Positions 1 through 7,690 of a stretch of 64,000 nucleotides of DNA are shown here, in pieces. A program made the position numbers and the translations under genes. Positions within the stretch are counted from its first letter, which is position 1; each line of letters starts with the position of its first letter. Source of the stretch: Runella sp. CRIBMP (lineage in GTDB: Bacteria; Bacteroidota; Bacteroidia; Cytophagales; Spirosomataceae); contig NZ_JAAAKZ010000001.1 of NCBI RefSeq assembly GCF_009905605.1, positions 496,001 to 560,000 on the forward strand, in the 5' to 3' direction. The notes under the pieces were generated by a model that was not told the DNA's origin, did no database searches, and worked only from the letters and a program-made list of their open reading frames with translations.

Positions 1-2513
1 TTGCCCTGTGCTACCAAATCTTCCGAAAGCATCACCGCTAATTGAGGCTTGCCGTTGAGTACAGTTCCCAATACAATGAAACAGGTACCGAGTGACTCTT
101 TCAGTTGGTACGTCAGCGATTTGAGCGCATCTGCGTTGGCTACGTCTACCCGCGCAATGATGACAGAAATTTCACCTTTAGTTTCTACCTGAGCCAATAA
201 ACCTTGTTTGGTTTGTTGCAACTTTTCGTTTTCAAGGGCTTCAATGCGTTTGAGCAACGTGGCCTTCTCCGAAAGCAGGTTTTCTACGGCTTTCACCACG
301 TCTTTTTGGCCCTTGAACAACTCTTCCAATTGGCTGATAACTTCTGCCTGACGGCTGATGATTTCCAGTGCTTTTTCGCCCGTTACGGCTTCCACGCGGC
401 GTACGCCCGCCGATACGGAGCCTTCGGAGGTGAACTTGAAAAGCGCAATCTCGCCCGTTGAAGGCACGTGCGTACCCCCACAAAGCTCAACTGAAAACTG
501 CGGGTCAAACTCCACTACGCGGACAAAATCGCCGTATTTTTCACCAAATGTGGCCGTTGCCCCTTTCTTGATGGCCTCATCAATCGGCACATTGACGTAG
601 GTTTTTTGGGCAATGTTGGCGCGAATCTTGGCGTTTACGATGTCTTCTACCTGCTTCAATTCCTCGTCGGTTACTTTGGCGAAGTGTGAGAAGTCAAAAC
701 GCGTTACTTCGTCGTTTTGATACGAACCTTTTTGCACAATGTGCGTGCCTAACACCTTCCGCAAACCTGCCAGCATCAAGTGCGTAGCCGTGTGATTACG
801 CATGATGTTCTGACGGCGGTGGGCATCTACAGAAGCGAGGAGCGGAGAGTGAGTATTCAGAATTTCATCCAGATTTTTGTCGCGGGAAATGTGAACAAAC
901 AAATCATTTTCTTTCTTGGTATCAACGATATTAATGATTCGTACTTCGTCATTCGTAACTCGTAATTCTCCCGAATCTCCTACTTGTCCCCCCATTTCGG
1001 CATAAAACGGCGTGCGGTCGAGCACGATGTGGTATTCTTCGCCCGCTTTGGTTTTTACTTTTCGGTATTTCACGATTTGGGCGTTTGCTTCGAGGGTATC
1101 ATAACCCACAAACTCAAAATCGCCACCTTCGCTTACTTCTACCCAGTCGGTAGCTTCTTTGGCGGCGTCCTGACGGCTGCGGTTTTTTTGTTCGGCCAAT
1201 GCTTTTTCGTAGCCAGCCTCGTCGATTTTGTAGCCTTTTTCTTTGGCTAACAAAGCCGTTAAATCTACTGGAAAACCAAACGTGTCGGATAATTCAAAAA
1301 CCGTTTCCCCGTTGATGATCCCCCCCGTGGGTGTTTGCGCGCTGATGAGTTCAAAGCGTTTGATACCTGCTTCCAACGTACGCAAAAAGCTCTTTTCTTC
1401 TTCATTTACCACGCGGGTTACGAAGTCTTCCTGTGCTTTGAGTTCGGGGAAAACATCCTTAAACTGCTCGGCCAGTACTGGTACCAACTGACTCATAAAC
1501 GGCTCGGTGAAGCCCAAATACGAGTACCCATAGCGAATAGCCCGGCGCAGAATGCGACGAATGACATAGCCCGCTTTGGCGTTGGATGGTAACTGCCCGT
1601 CGGCAATGGCGAAGCTCACCGCACGCAGGTGGTCAGCAATGACGCGCATGGCAATGTCGGTATAATCAGTCGTGTTGAGTGTGCCGTTTACCCCGTATTT
1701 TTTACCGCACATTTTCTCAATGACCTGAATGGTGTTTTGGAAAATATCGGTGTCGTAGTTTGATTTTTTGCCCTGAATGGCCATGCAAAGGCGCTCAAAG
1801 CCCATGCCCGTATCGACGTGCTTGGAAGGTAACGAAATCAATGAGCCGTCGGCTTTGCGCTCAAACTGCATAAATACGTTGTTCCAAATTTCCACCACTT
1901 GCGGGTGGTCGGCGTTGACGAGCTCTTTGCCCGACTTGGCATCTACGTCGGCTTGGTCGCGGAGGTCGATGTGGATTTCTGAGCAAGGGCCGCAGGGACC
2001 AGTATCGCCCATTTCCCAGAAATTGTCTTTTTTGTTGCCCAAAATGATGCGGTCTTCGCCCACCATTTCTTTCCAAATATCCCAGGCTTCTTGGTCAAAA
2101 GGAACGCCGTCTTTTTCATCGCCTTTGAAAACCGACACGTAAATGCGCTCTTTGGGCAGTTTATACACTTCCGTGAGCAATTCCCACGACCACGCAAGGG
2201 CTTCTTTTTTGAAATAATCGCCAAACGACCAGTTGCCCAACATTTCAAACATGGTATGGTGATAGGTATCAAAACCTACGTCTTCGAGGTCGTTGTGCTT
2301 ACCGCTCACGCGCAGACATTTTTGGGTATCGGCAATGCGCTTGCTTGGCGGCGTGCCGTTGCCCAAAAAGAAATCTTTGAACTGCGCCATGCCCGAGTTG
2401 TTGAACATGAGCGTGGGGTCATTTTTGGCCACAAGCGGTGCCGAGGGCACAATGAGGTGGCCTTTACTCTTAAAAAAGTCTAAAAACGCTTGGCGGATTT
2501 CGTGAGAAGTCAT
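1..2513 (-). CDS. alaS: Alanyl-tRNA synthetase, 3' end missing at left edge
   Basis: Charges tRNA-Ala with alanine in the cytoplasm and hydrolyses mischarged Ser/Gly-tRNA. Translation from the ATG at 2513 begins MTSHEIRQAFLDFF and stays open to base 1, about 837 residues, so only a short C-terminal piece is outside the window. Seen: the class II catalytic region with GNWSFGDYFKKEA and GDTGPCGPCSE; the editing-domain GGQVGDSG; the HTATH zinc motif near residue 574; the CGGTH motif near residue 677; then a coiled, DHHA1-like C-terminal part. A run of four 7-bp repeats lies in frame just after GGQVGDSG. Identification is certain. No neighbour on the same strand is visible, and upstream lies a long repeat-containing leader. 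Confidence 0.97.
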   Translation of the reverse strand, partial: MTSHEIRQAFLDFFKSKGHLIVPSAPLVAKNDPTLMFNNSGMAQFKDFFLGNGTPPSKRIADTQKCLRVSGKHNDLEDVGFDTYHHTMFEMLGNWSFGDYFKKEALAWSWELLTEVYKLPKERIYVSVFKGDEKDGVPFDQEAWDIWKEMVGEDRIILGNKKDNFWEMGDTGPCGPCSEIHIDLRDQADVDAKSGKELVNADHPQVVEIWNNVFMQFERKADGSLISLPSKHVDTGMGFERLCMAIQGKKSNYDTDIFQNTIQVIEKMCGKKYGVNGTLNTTDYTDIAMRVIADHLRAVSFAIADGQLPSNAKAGYVIRRILRRAIRYGYSYLGFTEPFMSQLVPVLAEQFKDVFPELKAQEDFVTRVVNEEEKSFLRTLEAGIKRFELISAQTPTGGIINGETVFELSDTFGFPVDLTALLAKEKGYKIDEAGYEKALAEQKNRSRQDAAKEATDWVEVSEGGDFEFVGYDTLEANAQIVKYRKVKTKAGEEYHIVLDRTPFYAEMGGQVGDSGELRVTNDEVRIINIVDTKKENDLFVHISRDKNLDEILNTHSPLLASVDAHRRQNIMRNHTATHLMLAGLRKVLGTHIVQKGSYQNDEVTRFDFSHFAKVTDEELKQVEDIVNAKIRANIAQKTYVNVPIDEAIKKGATATFGEKYGDFVRVVEFDPQFSVELCGGTHVPSTGEIALFKFTSEGSVSAGVRRVEAVTGEKALEIISRQAEVISQLEELFKGQKDVVKAVENLLSEKATLLKRIEALENEKLQQTKQGLLAQVETKGEISVIIARVDVANADALKSLTYQLKESLGTCFIVLGTVLNGKPQLAVMLSEDLVAQG
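939..966. repeat. Four degenerate 7-bp tandem units inside alaS
   Basis: Units TCGTACT, TCGTCAT, TCGTAAC and TCGTAAT follow each other without gaps on the plus strand. They lie within the alaS reading frame, where the minus strand encodes roughly ELRVTNDEVR at the start of the editing-domain loop. The period of 7 is not a multiple of 3, so codon bias does not explain it. Confidence 0.75.
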
Positions 2514-2520
2514 CTTCGGT

Positions 2521-2576
2521 TCACAGTTTACAGTCAACAGTTTACAGTTCACGGTTTACAGCTCATAGATCGCAGT
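2521..2576. repeat. Eight degenerate 7-bp tandem units upstream of alaS
   Basis: Reading from 2521 in steps of 7 gives TCACAGT, TTACAGT, CAACAGT, TTACAGT, TCACGGT, TTACAGC, TCATAGA and TCGCAGT. The consensus is TTACAGT, with decay towards the right end. The array starts 8 bases upstream of the alaS start codon and would lie in its 5' leader if the TAATTTTG box near 2626 is the promoter. Confidence 0.8.
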
Positions 2577-2622
2577 GTTTAAACTGTCAGTAGATTATGA
2601 TTTGACTACCTGAATTGGGGGG

Positions 2623-2630
2623 CAAAATTA
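2623..2630 (-). promoter_or_regulatory. Candidate -7 box for alaS
   Basis: On the minus strand this reads TAATTTTG, matching the Bacteroidota TAnnTTTG -7 consensus. It would give a 5' leader of about 100 nt containing the 7-bp repeats. No clear -33 TTG at the usual distance was seen, so this is only a candidate. Confidence 0.35.
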
Positions 2631-2924
2631 GAGAAAAATGCCGTAGCTTTCTGATTTGACTTTGATTAACTTGCGTAGAAGACGCGCAATAACGTACGAT
2701 AGAAGACTATGAACGCTTGGTGCGCACAAAAACCGGATTGTAGACCCTTGTAATGAAGTGGTTTTGGTGTATGTATTTGAAAAGGAAGATACCGGCTGTT
2801 TCTTCGGTTGAAGATCATAACTTTGTTCGTTCGAGTGTGTTAGCAGGGTTTGAAACTCACCTATAAGAAATTTTTGCGGAGGGGTAAAAAGGTACGGTTA
2901 AAATATTGCTACTTTGGCTATTTG

Positions 2925-2949
2925 TGCCCTACAAACCACTTGTGGGGCA
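2925..2949 (-). terminator. Inverted repeat after first lipoprotein gene
   Basis: TGCCCTACA and TGTGGGGCA are separated by 7 bases and form a 9-bp stem with one G.T pair on the minus-strand RNA. There is no U-run after it, so it may be a weak terminator or a mobile palindrome. The same arms recur at 3407-3443 after the paralogous gene. Confidence 0.4.
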
Positions 2950-2962
2950 TTTGTGAAAAGTA

Positions 2963-3388
2963 TTAAAATCCATACCCATGCTCCCGAAAGACGACCTCTA
3001 TTTTACCCTTTTTGGCTGTGCCTTGAATGAATTCTAAAGCAAGAATAAGACCTGCTTGAGTTCCCTCTTCTACTTCTTTAACTTTGATTGAGTCTGTATG
3101 AACAGTGTAAAATCTACTAGTAAGACTATCTATTTGAGATATATTAATAGGTCTTTTGCGTGCTTTAAATTCTGTAGTATCAGAACAAAGTCCCTTGCCC
3201 ATAACCCCCAAGCTCCCATCCATGTATCCTTTTACGTTTATATCCACAATACTATCTTCCCGCTTAATTTTGTAAAAGAAATATTGGGTTTTAGTCATAT
3301 CGCTGAAAACATACGTCTCAATTATATCTTTCCGCTCGCATCCTACCAGTACCAACAAAATGCCGATAAAAACTCTTTTAATTGTCAT
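2963..3388 (-). CDS. Small lipoprotein, paralogue of the next gene
   Basis: Function unknown. The start at 3388 is chosen because it gives a lipoprotein signal peptide, MTIKRVFIGILLVLVGC, with lipobox LVGC; an upstream in-frame ATG at 3421 would place an odd extension in front. The mature protein (about 125 residues) shares CERKDIIE, MYFFYKI-like, VDINVKGYMDGSLG, GDTTEFKA-like and KKGKIEVVFREHGYGF stretches with the protein at 3457-3888, so the two are a tandem duplication. It is predicted to be anchored in the envelope. I recognise no named family; the conserved C-terminus REHGYGF suggests the end of the protein is under constraint. Confidence 0.75.
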   Translation of the reverse strand: MTIKRVFIGILLVLVGCERKDIIETYVFSDMTKTQYFFYKIKREDSIVDINVKGYMDGSLGVMGKGLCSDTTEFKARKRPINISQIDSLTSRFYTVHTDSIKVKEVEEGTQAGLILALEFIQGTAKKGKIEVVFREHGYGF

Positions 3389-3406
3389 TTCTTGTTTGGT
3401 ACTTAA

Positions 3407-3443
3407 TGCCCCACAAACCACTCCATAAGTGACCTGTGGGGCA
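3407..3443 (-). terminator. Inverted repeat between lipoprotein paralogues
   Basis: Perfect 9-bp arms TGCCCCACA and TGTGGGGCA enclose 19 bases, just downstream of the second lipoprotein gene. On the minus strand it is followed by TTAAGTACC rather than a U-run. It matches the arms at 2925-2949, so the duplication unit carried its downstream hairpin with it. Confidence 0.45.
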
Positions 3444-3456
3444 TTTATTAAACGTC

Positions 3457-3888
3457 TTAAAACCCGTAACCATGCTCGCGAAACACGACCTCTATTTTGC
3501 CTTTCTTTGCTGTACCGGGAACAAGCATTACAGCAAGTGTAATACCTGATGAAGTACCTTCTTCAACCCTTTTAATATTGATTGAATCTGAGTGAAGGGC
3601 AAAATTTTGTTTGTATAGGCTATCGAATGGGGGTGCCACGCTAATAGCTATTTGGCTTGCTTTGAATTCTGTAGTATCACCACAAATAGTTTTGCCAAAC
3701 CCTAAGCTTCCATCCATATATCCTTTTACATTTATATCCACCACACTATCCTCTCGTTGAATTTTGTAAAAAAAGTATCTTACTTTAGACATATCGGTGA
3801 AATTATATGCCTCTATGATATCTTTTCGCTCGCATCCTGATTGTATCAAAAAGAGCAAAATAAATATAAGTGCTTTAGTTATGGTCAT
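3457..3888 (-). CDS. Small lipoprotein, paralogue of the previous gene
   Basis: Function unknown. 143 residues starting MTITKALIFILLFLIQSGC, a lipoprotein signal peptide with lipobox QSGC. The mature part follows its downstream neighbour closely: CERKDIIEAY, VRYFFYKIQREDSVVDINVKG (shared in two blocks), YMDGSLG, CGDTTEFKA and the identical last 16 residues KKGKIEVVFREHGYGF. The middle, around SQIAISVAPPFDSLYKQ, has diverged and gained a few residues. The pair is spaced about 490 bp apart on the same strand, and the flanking palindromes are also duplicated. It probably sits at the inner leaflet of the outer membrane. Confidence 0.8.
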   Translation of the reverse strand: MTITKALIFILLFLIQSGCERKDIIEAYNFTDMSKVRYFFYKIQREDSVVDINVKGYMDGSLGFGKTICGDTTEFKASQIAISVAPPFDSLYKQNFALHSDSINIKRVEEGTSSGITLAVMLVPGTAKKGKIEVVFREHGYGF

Positions 3889-4039
3889 TACAGAAATTGG
3901 TTGCAGAATTAGTAGAAATTAATTGTTCTAACGGGATTGGGTTTATTCCTATTCTTCGACGTCTTCCAAGCCCTTGTTGTATAGCCTCCAAAACTTTCTG
4001 ACGTAATGTTGATCCACTACATCCGCAGGTTTCGGCCAC
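3875..4039 (-). CDS. Possible 54-codon ORF with helix-turn-helix-like N-terminus
   Basis: An open frame on the minus strand runs from a GTG at 4039 to TAA at 3875 and overlaps the start of the lipoprotein gene by 14 bases. The product would begin MAETCGCSGSTLRQK and continue EAIQQGLGRRRRIG. The first part looks like a helix-turn-helix recognition segment followed by an Arg-rich wing. There is no ATG, and the frame is closed by TGA five codons further upstream, so it may be the remnant of a larger regulator rather than a gene. No family is assigned. Confidence 0.25.
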   Translation of the reverse strand: MAETCGCSGSTLRQKVLEAIQQGLGRRRRIGINPIPLEQLISTNSATNFCNDHN

Positions 4040-4229
4040 TTTTTTAGTTAGATTTCAAAGCCACAAAGAAGCATACTTTTTGTTTGAAAACATAGCGTAA
4101 AAATACTCATTTCAATAAAAGTTTTGCACACAGGATTGTGTCAAAACAGTACAGTTTCAAAAGTTTGTTTTAATGATTTTGATATAAAACAAATCGTTAT
4201 ATATTTGCTTAAAACTTATCCTAAGTGCT
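4040..4229. other. AT-rich intergenic leader, nothing recognised
   Basis: Apart from the doubtful small frame at 3875-4039, the roughly 340-base gap between the lipoproteins and the next plus-strand gene holds only AT-rich sequence. It presumably carries the promoters of the divergent genes. No hairpin or RNA gene is evident. Confidence 0.4.
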
Positions 4230-4550
4230 ATGAAAATAATTCTTACTTCTATTTTAGTGTTGGGATTTTCGGTAGCGTGGGCGCAAAAACTGGAGCTGAG
4301 AATTCCTTCACCTTCAAAGCCGTTGAAAATCAAAAAGATTTATCCGCCGCTTTATCCTCCCGTTTCGTATCGTTTTTCGCAAGATTCGAGCATGGCTTAT
4401 GCCAACATCGACAACATGCCAATTTTATTGGCGCAATCTCCCGAAAACATGCCGAACGCCGATATCAAAATGCTACAAGACAGCGGAAGTGTGTATCGGA
4501 TGCCTAATCCTTTAGGTAGAGGGGAGAGAAAATTTCCTAAGAAGCCTTAG
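4230..4550 (+). CDS. Small secreted protein of unknown function
   Basis: 106 residues with a clear Sec signal peptide, MKIILTSILVLGFSVAWAQ, probably cut after AWA. The mature part is short, proline-rich and basic (PSPSKPLKIKKIYPPLYPP), then has YRFSQDSSMAYANIDNMPIL and ends in a Lys-rich tail KFPKKP. No known domain is recognised; it may be a small periplasmic or surface protein. It lies 14 bases before the DUF3592-like gene on the same strand, so the two may be co-transcribed. Confidence 0.7.
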   Translation: MKIILTSILVLGFSVAWAQKLELRIPSPSKPLKIKKIYPPLYPPVSYRFSQDSSMAYANIDNMPILLAQSPENMPNADIKMLQDSGSVYRMPNPLGRGERKFPKKP

Positions 4551-4564
4551 CCTGACATACTTAC

Positions 4565-4984
4565 ATGAAAAAATCATCTTCTTTGATTGGGGGAGGAGTG
4601 TTTGCGTTAATTGGGCTGATTATGGCAGCCGTGAGCTGGAATTTCTACAAAAGTGATAAAGCTTTTATGAACAAATCTCTCTCGGCAATGGGGACCGTGG
4701 TTCGGTGGGATTATGTGAGGTCAACGCGCGGCGAAACTACGTTTTATCCCGTTATTGCTTTTGAGACAGCAGAAGGCCAAAAAATAGAGTTTCGCAATGG
4801 CGTCGGAAGTACCCGCCGCAACGGCAGCTACCAAGAAGGGGAGCGTGTGAAGATTCGCTACGAAACACAAAACCCCGCCAATGCTAAAATCGCGGGGTTT
4901 TGGGAACTATGGGGATTGACCGTCATCTTAGGCGGATTTGGGCTGGTTTTTATCGGAGCAGGATTGAAAATTGCTCTTAGTTAA
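4565..4984 (+). CDS. DUF3592-like membrane protein
   Basis: 139 residues: a transmembrane helix near residues 7-28 (SLIGGGVFALIGLIMAAVSW), an extracytoplasmic beta domain around GTVVRWDYV, FYPVIAFETAEG, GERVKIRYETQNPANAKI, and a second helix near residues 115-137. This order and the phrase YPVIxFxT...G..V.I.Y.P.NP.. are typical of DUF3592 proteins, which have no established role. It converges with purM, whose stop codon is 9 bases away, without an obvious terminator between them. Confidence 0.8.
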   Translation: MKKSSSLIGGGVFALIGLIMAAVSWNFYKSDKAFMNKSLSAMGTVVRWDYVRSTRGETTFYPVIAFETAEGQKIEFRNGVGSTRRNGSYQEGERVKIRYETQNPANAKIAGFWELWGLTVILGGFGLVFIGAGLKIALS

Positions 4985-4993
4985 AGCAAACAA

Positions 4994-6160
4994 CTATTCA
5001 TACACAAATTCGCCAAATTCACTCTTTACCGTTACTTTTTTGCCTTCATGGGCTTCTACATGGCCAATGATTTGGGCTTCTATCCCGAACGATTGAGCGA
5101 TTTCAATCACGCGTTGCGCGTGGGCTTCCGAAAGGTATACTTCTAATCGGTGGCCCATGTTGAAGACTTTGTACATTTCCTGCCAACTCGTTCCGCTTTC
5201 GGCCTGAATCAGTTTGAAAAGCGGCGGAATAGGGAATAAGTTATCTTTGATAACGTGCAGATTGTCAATAAAATGCAGGACTTTGGTTTGAGCGCCGCCG
5301 CTGCAATGAACCATGCCATGAATCTGCGGGCGGAGTTCGTCTAGCAGTGTTTTGGCAAAAGGAGCGTAGGTGCGGGTAGGAGAAAGAATCAGCTGCCCTA
5401 CGTTGACGGGCGTACTGGGAACGGCATCCGTGAGTCGTTTGGAGCCGCTGTAAACCAATGCACTGTGTACTTCTGGATCGAAACTTTCAGGATATTTGGG
5501 GGCAAGATAACTGTCCAACACGTCGTGGCGGGCGGAGGTAAGTCCGTTGCTGCCCATGCCGCCGTTGTAGGTGGTTTCGTAAGAAGCCTGCCCAAAAGAA
5601 GCCAAGCCCACAATCACGTCTCCTGCCTGAATGTTGTCGTTGGAAATTACATCTGCGCGTTTCATGCGGGCAATCACGGTGCTATTGACCGTAATCGTTC
5701 GTACCAAATCGCCTACGTCGGCGGTTTCGCCACCAGTGCTGTAGATCTCTACGCCGTGGCTGCGGAGCATCTCCAGAACTTCTTCGGTACCGTTGATGAT
5801 TTCGGCAATCACGTCGCCTGGAATTTTATTTTTGTTGCGGTCAATACTCGACGAAATCAGCATCGGGCCAGTAGCCCCCACGCAAATGAGGTCGTCGGTA
5901 TTCATCACGATAGAATCCTGCGCAATGCCGCGCCACACCGACAAATCGCCCGTTTCTTTCCAGTACAGATACGCTAATGAGGTTTTGGTACCCGCACCGT
6001 CGGCGTGCATGATGGTACAATAATCAGGGTCGCCAGCGAGGGTGTCGGGCACAATTTTGCAAAATGCTTTCGGAAAAAGCCCTTTGTCGAGGTTGGCAAT
6101 GGCGCGGTGTACATCTTCTTTGGAAGCCGATACGCCGCGTTGGAGGTAACGTTCAGTCAT
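4994..6160 (-). CDS. purM: Phosphoribosylformylglycinamidine cyclo-ligase (AIR synthase)
   Basis: Fifth step of de novo purine synthesis: ATP-dependent closure of FGAM to AIR, in the cytosol. The start at 6160 gives MTERYLQRGVSASKEDVH, the usual beginning of the Bacteroidota-type enzyme of about 388 residues; a longer frame from 6208 is less likely because it would run through the promoter box. Seen: ADGAGTKTSLAYLYW, MNTDDLICVGATGP, GGETADVGDLVRTI, GLASFGQASYETTYNGGMGSN and the C-terminal MVHCSGGAQTKVLHF. It is longer than E. coli PurM (about 345 residues), as is normal for this lineage. It is a single gene, not part of a purine operon here. Confidence 0.93.
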   Translation of the reverse strand: MTERYLQRGVSASKEDVHRAIANLDKGLFPKAFCKIVPDTLAGDPDYCTIMHADGAGTKTSLAYLYWKETGDLSVWRGIAQDSIVMNTDDLICVGATGPMLISSSIDRNKNKIPGDVIAEIINGTEEVLEMLRSHGVEIYSTGGETADVGDLVRTITVNSTVIARMKRADVISNDNIQAGDVIVGLASFGQASYETTYNGGMGSNGLTSARHDVLDSYLAPKYPESFDPEVHSALVYSGSKRLTDAVPSTPVNVGQLILSPTRTYAPFAKTLLDELRPQIHGMVHCSGGAQTKVLHFIDNLHVIKDNLFPIPPLFKLIQAESGTSWQEMYKVFNMGHRLEVYLSEAHAQRVIEIAQSFGIEAQIIGHVEAHEGKKVTVKSEFGEFVYE

Positions 6161-6183
6161 GGAGTTAAACACAATATGAGGCG

Positions 6184-6191
6184 CAAAGTTA
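6184..6191 (-). promoter_or_regulatory. Candidate -7 box for purM
   Basis: Minus strand TAACTTTG matches TAnnTTTG exactly and would start transcription about 15-18 bases upstream of the chosen ATG at 6160. The -33 element is not clear. Confidence 0.45.
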
Positions 6192-6213
6192 TCAAATTTG
6201 CACCTCATATTCT

Positions 6214-6280
6214 AACGTCGGCGAGGTTCCAAACCTCACCGACGTTCCCTAAGCCTAGCCCATGTTGCCTCGCCGACGTT
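6214..6280. repeat. Palindrome with GAGGTT/AACCTC arms plus a third half-copy
   Basis: AACGTCGGCGAGGTT (6214-6228) pairs with AACCTCACCGACGTT (6232-6246), with one mismatch, to make a 15-bp stem. A further half-copy CCTCGCCGACGTT lies at 6268-6280. It sits between purM and the oxidoreductase gene. It may terminate the latter, but the extra arm and the absence of a U-run make a dispersed intergenic palindrome (REP-like) more likely. Confidence 0.6.
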
Positions 6281-6282
6281 GA

Positions 6283-7629
6283 TTAGCTTATTTTCGGGAG
6301 TTGCCAGCCGTTATTGTAATGGGCTTTAATGAGGGCATTTGCTTCCGCGTCGTTTTTGAAAGAACCCGCTGCTGCATCCCAATATACTTTACGGCCTGTT
6401 TTGTAGGCAATATTGCCCATGTGGGCGTTGATAGCCGCAATACTACCCGTTTCGATGCCGCATTTCAGGATTTTAGGATTGTTGTCTTTAATGGCTTGTA
6501 CAAAGTTTTTGGTGTGGTCATTGAGGTATTCACCATTGCGAGCCTGATCAGGAATATCTTCGATTTTATAGATTTTGATACCGTTTTTAGTTTGGGTTTC
6601 GGGATGCAACGACCAGCCGCCCCGGTGAAGTACGAGTGTGCCGTTATTTCCGATGAATGCAATCCCTTCGGTAAGACCATAATTGCCGCCGTCGATGCCA
6701 GTGGCGTGTTCCCACAGCATGTTAAAACCTTCGTATTCATACACCGTTTGCAGGGTGTCAGGGGTTTCGGAGGCATCGTCTGGATAGGCTAGTTTTCCGC
6801 CTGAAGCCATTACGGATTTAGGGGCTTTGGCGTTCATGGCGTAGAGTGCAATGTCGATTTCATGCACGCCCCAGTCGGTCATTAAACCTCCGGCGTAGTC
6901 CCAAAACCAACGGAAATTGAAATGAAAACGATTGGGGTTAAACGGGCGTTTTTTGGCGGGGCCGAGCCACATATCGTAGTCTACGCCCGCAGGGACGGGG
7001 CCGTCGGGTTTTATGGAAACGGGTTCCATCCAACCCTGATAGGCCCATACTTTCACCAACCGAATATTGCCCAATTTGCCCGAGCGCACGTATTCGATGG
7101 CTTTTTCGTAGTGCGAGCCGCTGCGTTGCCACTGCCCGATTTGGACAATTTTGTTGGCTCGTTTGGCCGCCGCTAACATAATGTTACATTCTTCGATGGA
7201 ATTGGCCAGTGGTTTTTCGCAATAAACGTGCTTGCCCGCCGCCAGTGAATCGGTCATGGCTAGGCAATGCCAATGGTCGGGTGTGCCGATAATAACCGCG
7301 TCAATGTCTTTATTTTCGAGCATTTTGCGGTAATCCTTGTACAATTGGGGACGTTTACCCTGTGCCTTTTCTACGTCGGCGGCGCGTTGATCCAATACAC
7401 TTTGGTCAACGTCGCAGAGGGCTACGCATTCCACGTCGCTGAGTTGAAGGTGCGAGCGCAAATCGGACCAGCCCATGCCCTTGCAGCCTATAACACCAAG
7501 TTGTACTTTTTCATTGGCCGACACGCGCTTGCGTTGGCTGGCCAAAATCTCCAAAGGAACAAATGAAAAAAGGCCAGTACCCGCCAATGCGGAGGCCGAA
7601 CGGATGAAATCTCTGCGCGAGGTTTGCAT
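6283..7629 (-). CDS. Exported Gfo/Idh/MocA family oxidoreductase
   Basis: NAD(P)-dependent sugar or polyol dehydrogenase-like protein of 448 residues. The N-terminus MQTSRRDFIRSASALAGTG is a Tat signal (SRRDFIR), so it should be exported folded with its cofactor. The Rossmann domain shows LGVIGCKGMGWSDL, then DAVIIGTPDHWHCLAM and the family motif CEKPLANSIEEC around residue 150. A C-terminal beta domain includes WDYAGGLMTDWGVHEIDIALY. Substrate unknown. The next upstream gene is separated by a repeat-bearing gap, so it looks monocistronic. Confidence 0.9.
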   Translation of the reverse strand: MQTSRRDFIRSASALAGTGLFSFVPLEILASQRKRVSANEKVQLGVIGCKGMGWSDLRSHLQLSDVECVALCDVDQSVLDQRAADVEKAQGKRPQLYKDYRKMLENKDIDAVIIGTPDHWHCLAMTDSLAAGKHVYCEKPLANSIEECNIMLAAAKRANKIVQIGQWQRSGSHYEKAIEYVRSGKLGNIRLVKVWAYQGWMEPVSIKPDGPVPAGVDYDMWLGPAKKRPFNPNRFHFNFRWFWDYAGGLMTDWGVHEIDIALYAMNAKAPKSVMASGGKLAYPDDASETPDTLQTVYEYEGFNMLWEHATGIDGGNYGLTEGIAFIGNNGTLVLHRGGWSLHPETQTKNGIKIYKIEDIPDQARNGEYLNDHTKNFVQAIKDNNPKILKCGIETGSIAAINAHMGNIAYKTGRKVYWDAAAGSFKNDAEANALIKAHYNNGWQLPKIS

Positions 7630-7690
7630 AGGTTTAGTGCGTTTTTTCTATGCAAAAGGAGGGAAGAGGGTTTATCTAATGTTGTTCTAT

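Larger units (their letters stand above)
2577..2962. other. Intergenic stretch, little recognised
   Basis: Between the alaS repeat array and the first lipoprotein gene I see a promoter-like box (2623-2630) and a short inverted repeat (2925-2949). No reading frame looks coding on either strand and no RNA gene is recognised. Confidence 0.5.

Noticed and set aside
1320-1326. Seven-C run in alaS as a phase-variation site
   Set aside because: The gene is essential, so a frameshift would be lethal; the run encodes conserved Gly-Gly and is most likely chance.
5465-5977. 170-residue plus-strand frame over purM
   Set aside because: It is antisense to a well-supported gene with clear motifs and good codon use, so it is a shadow frame.
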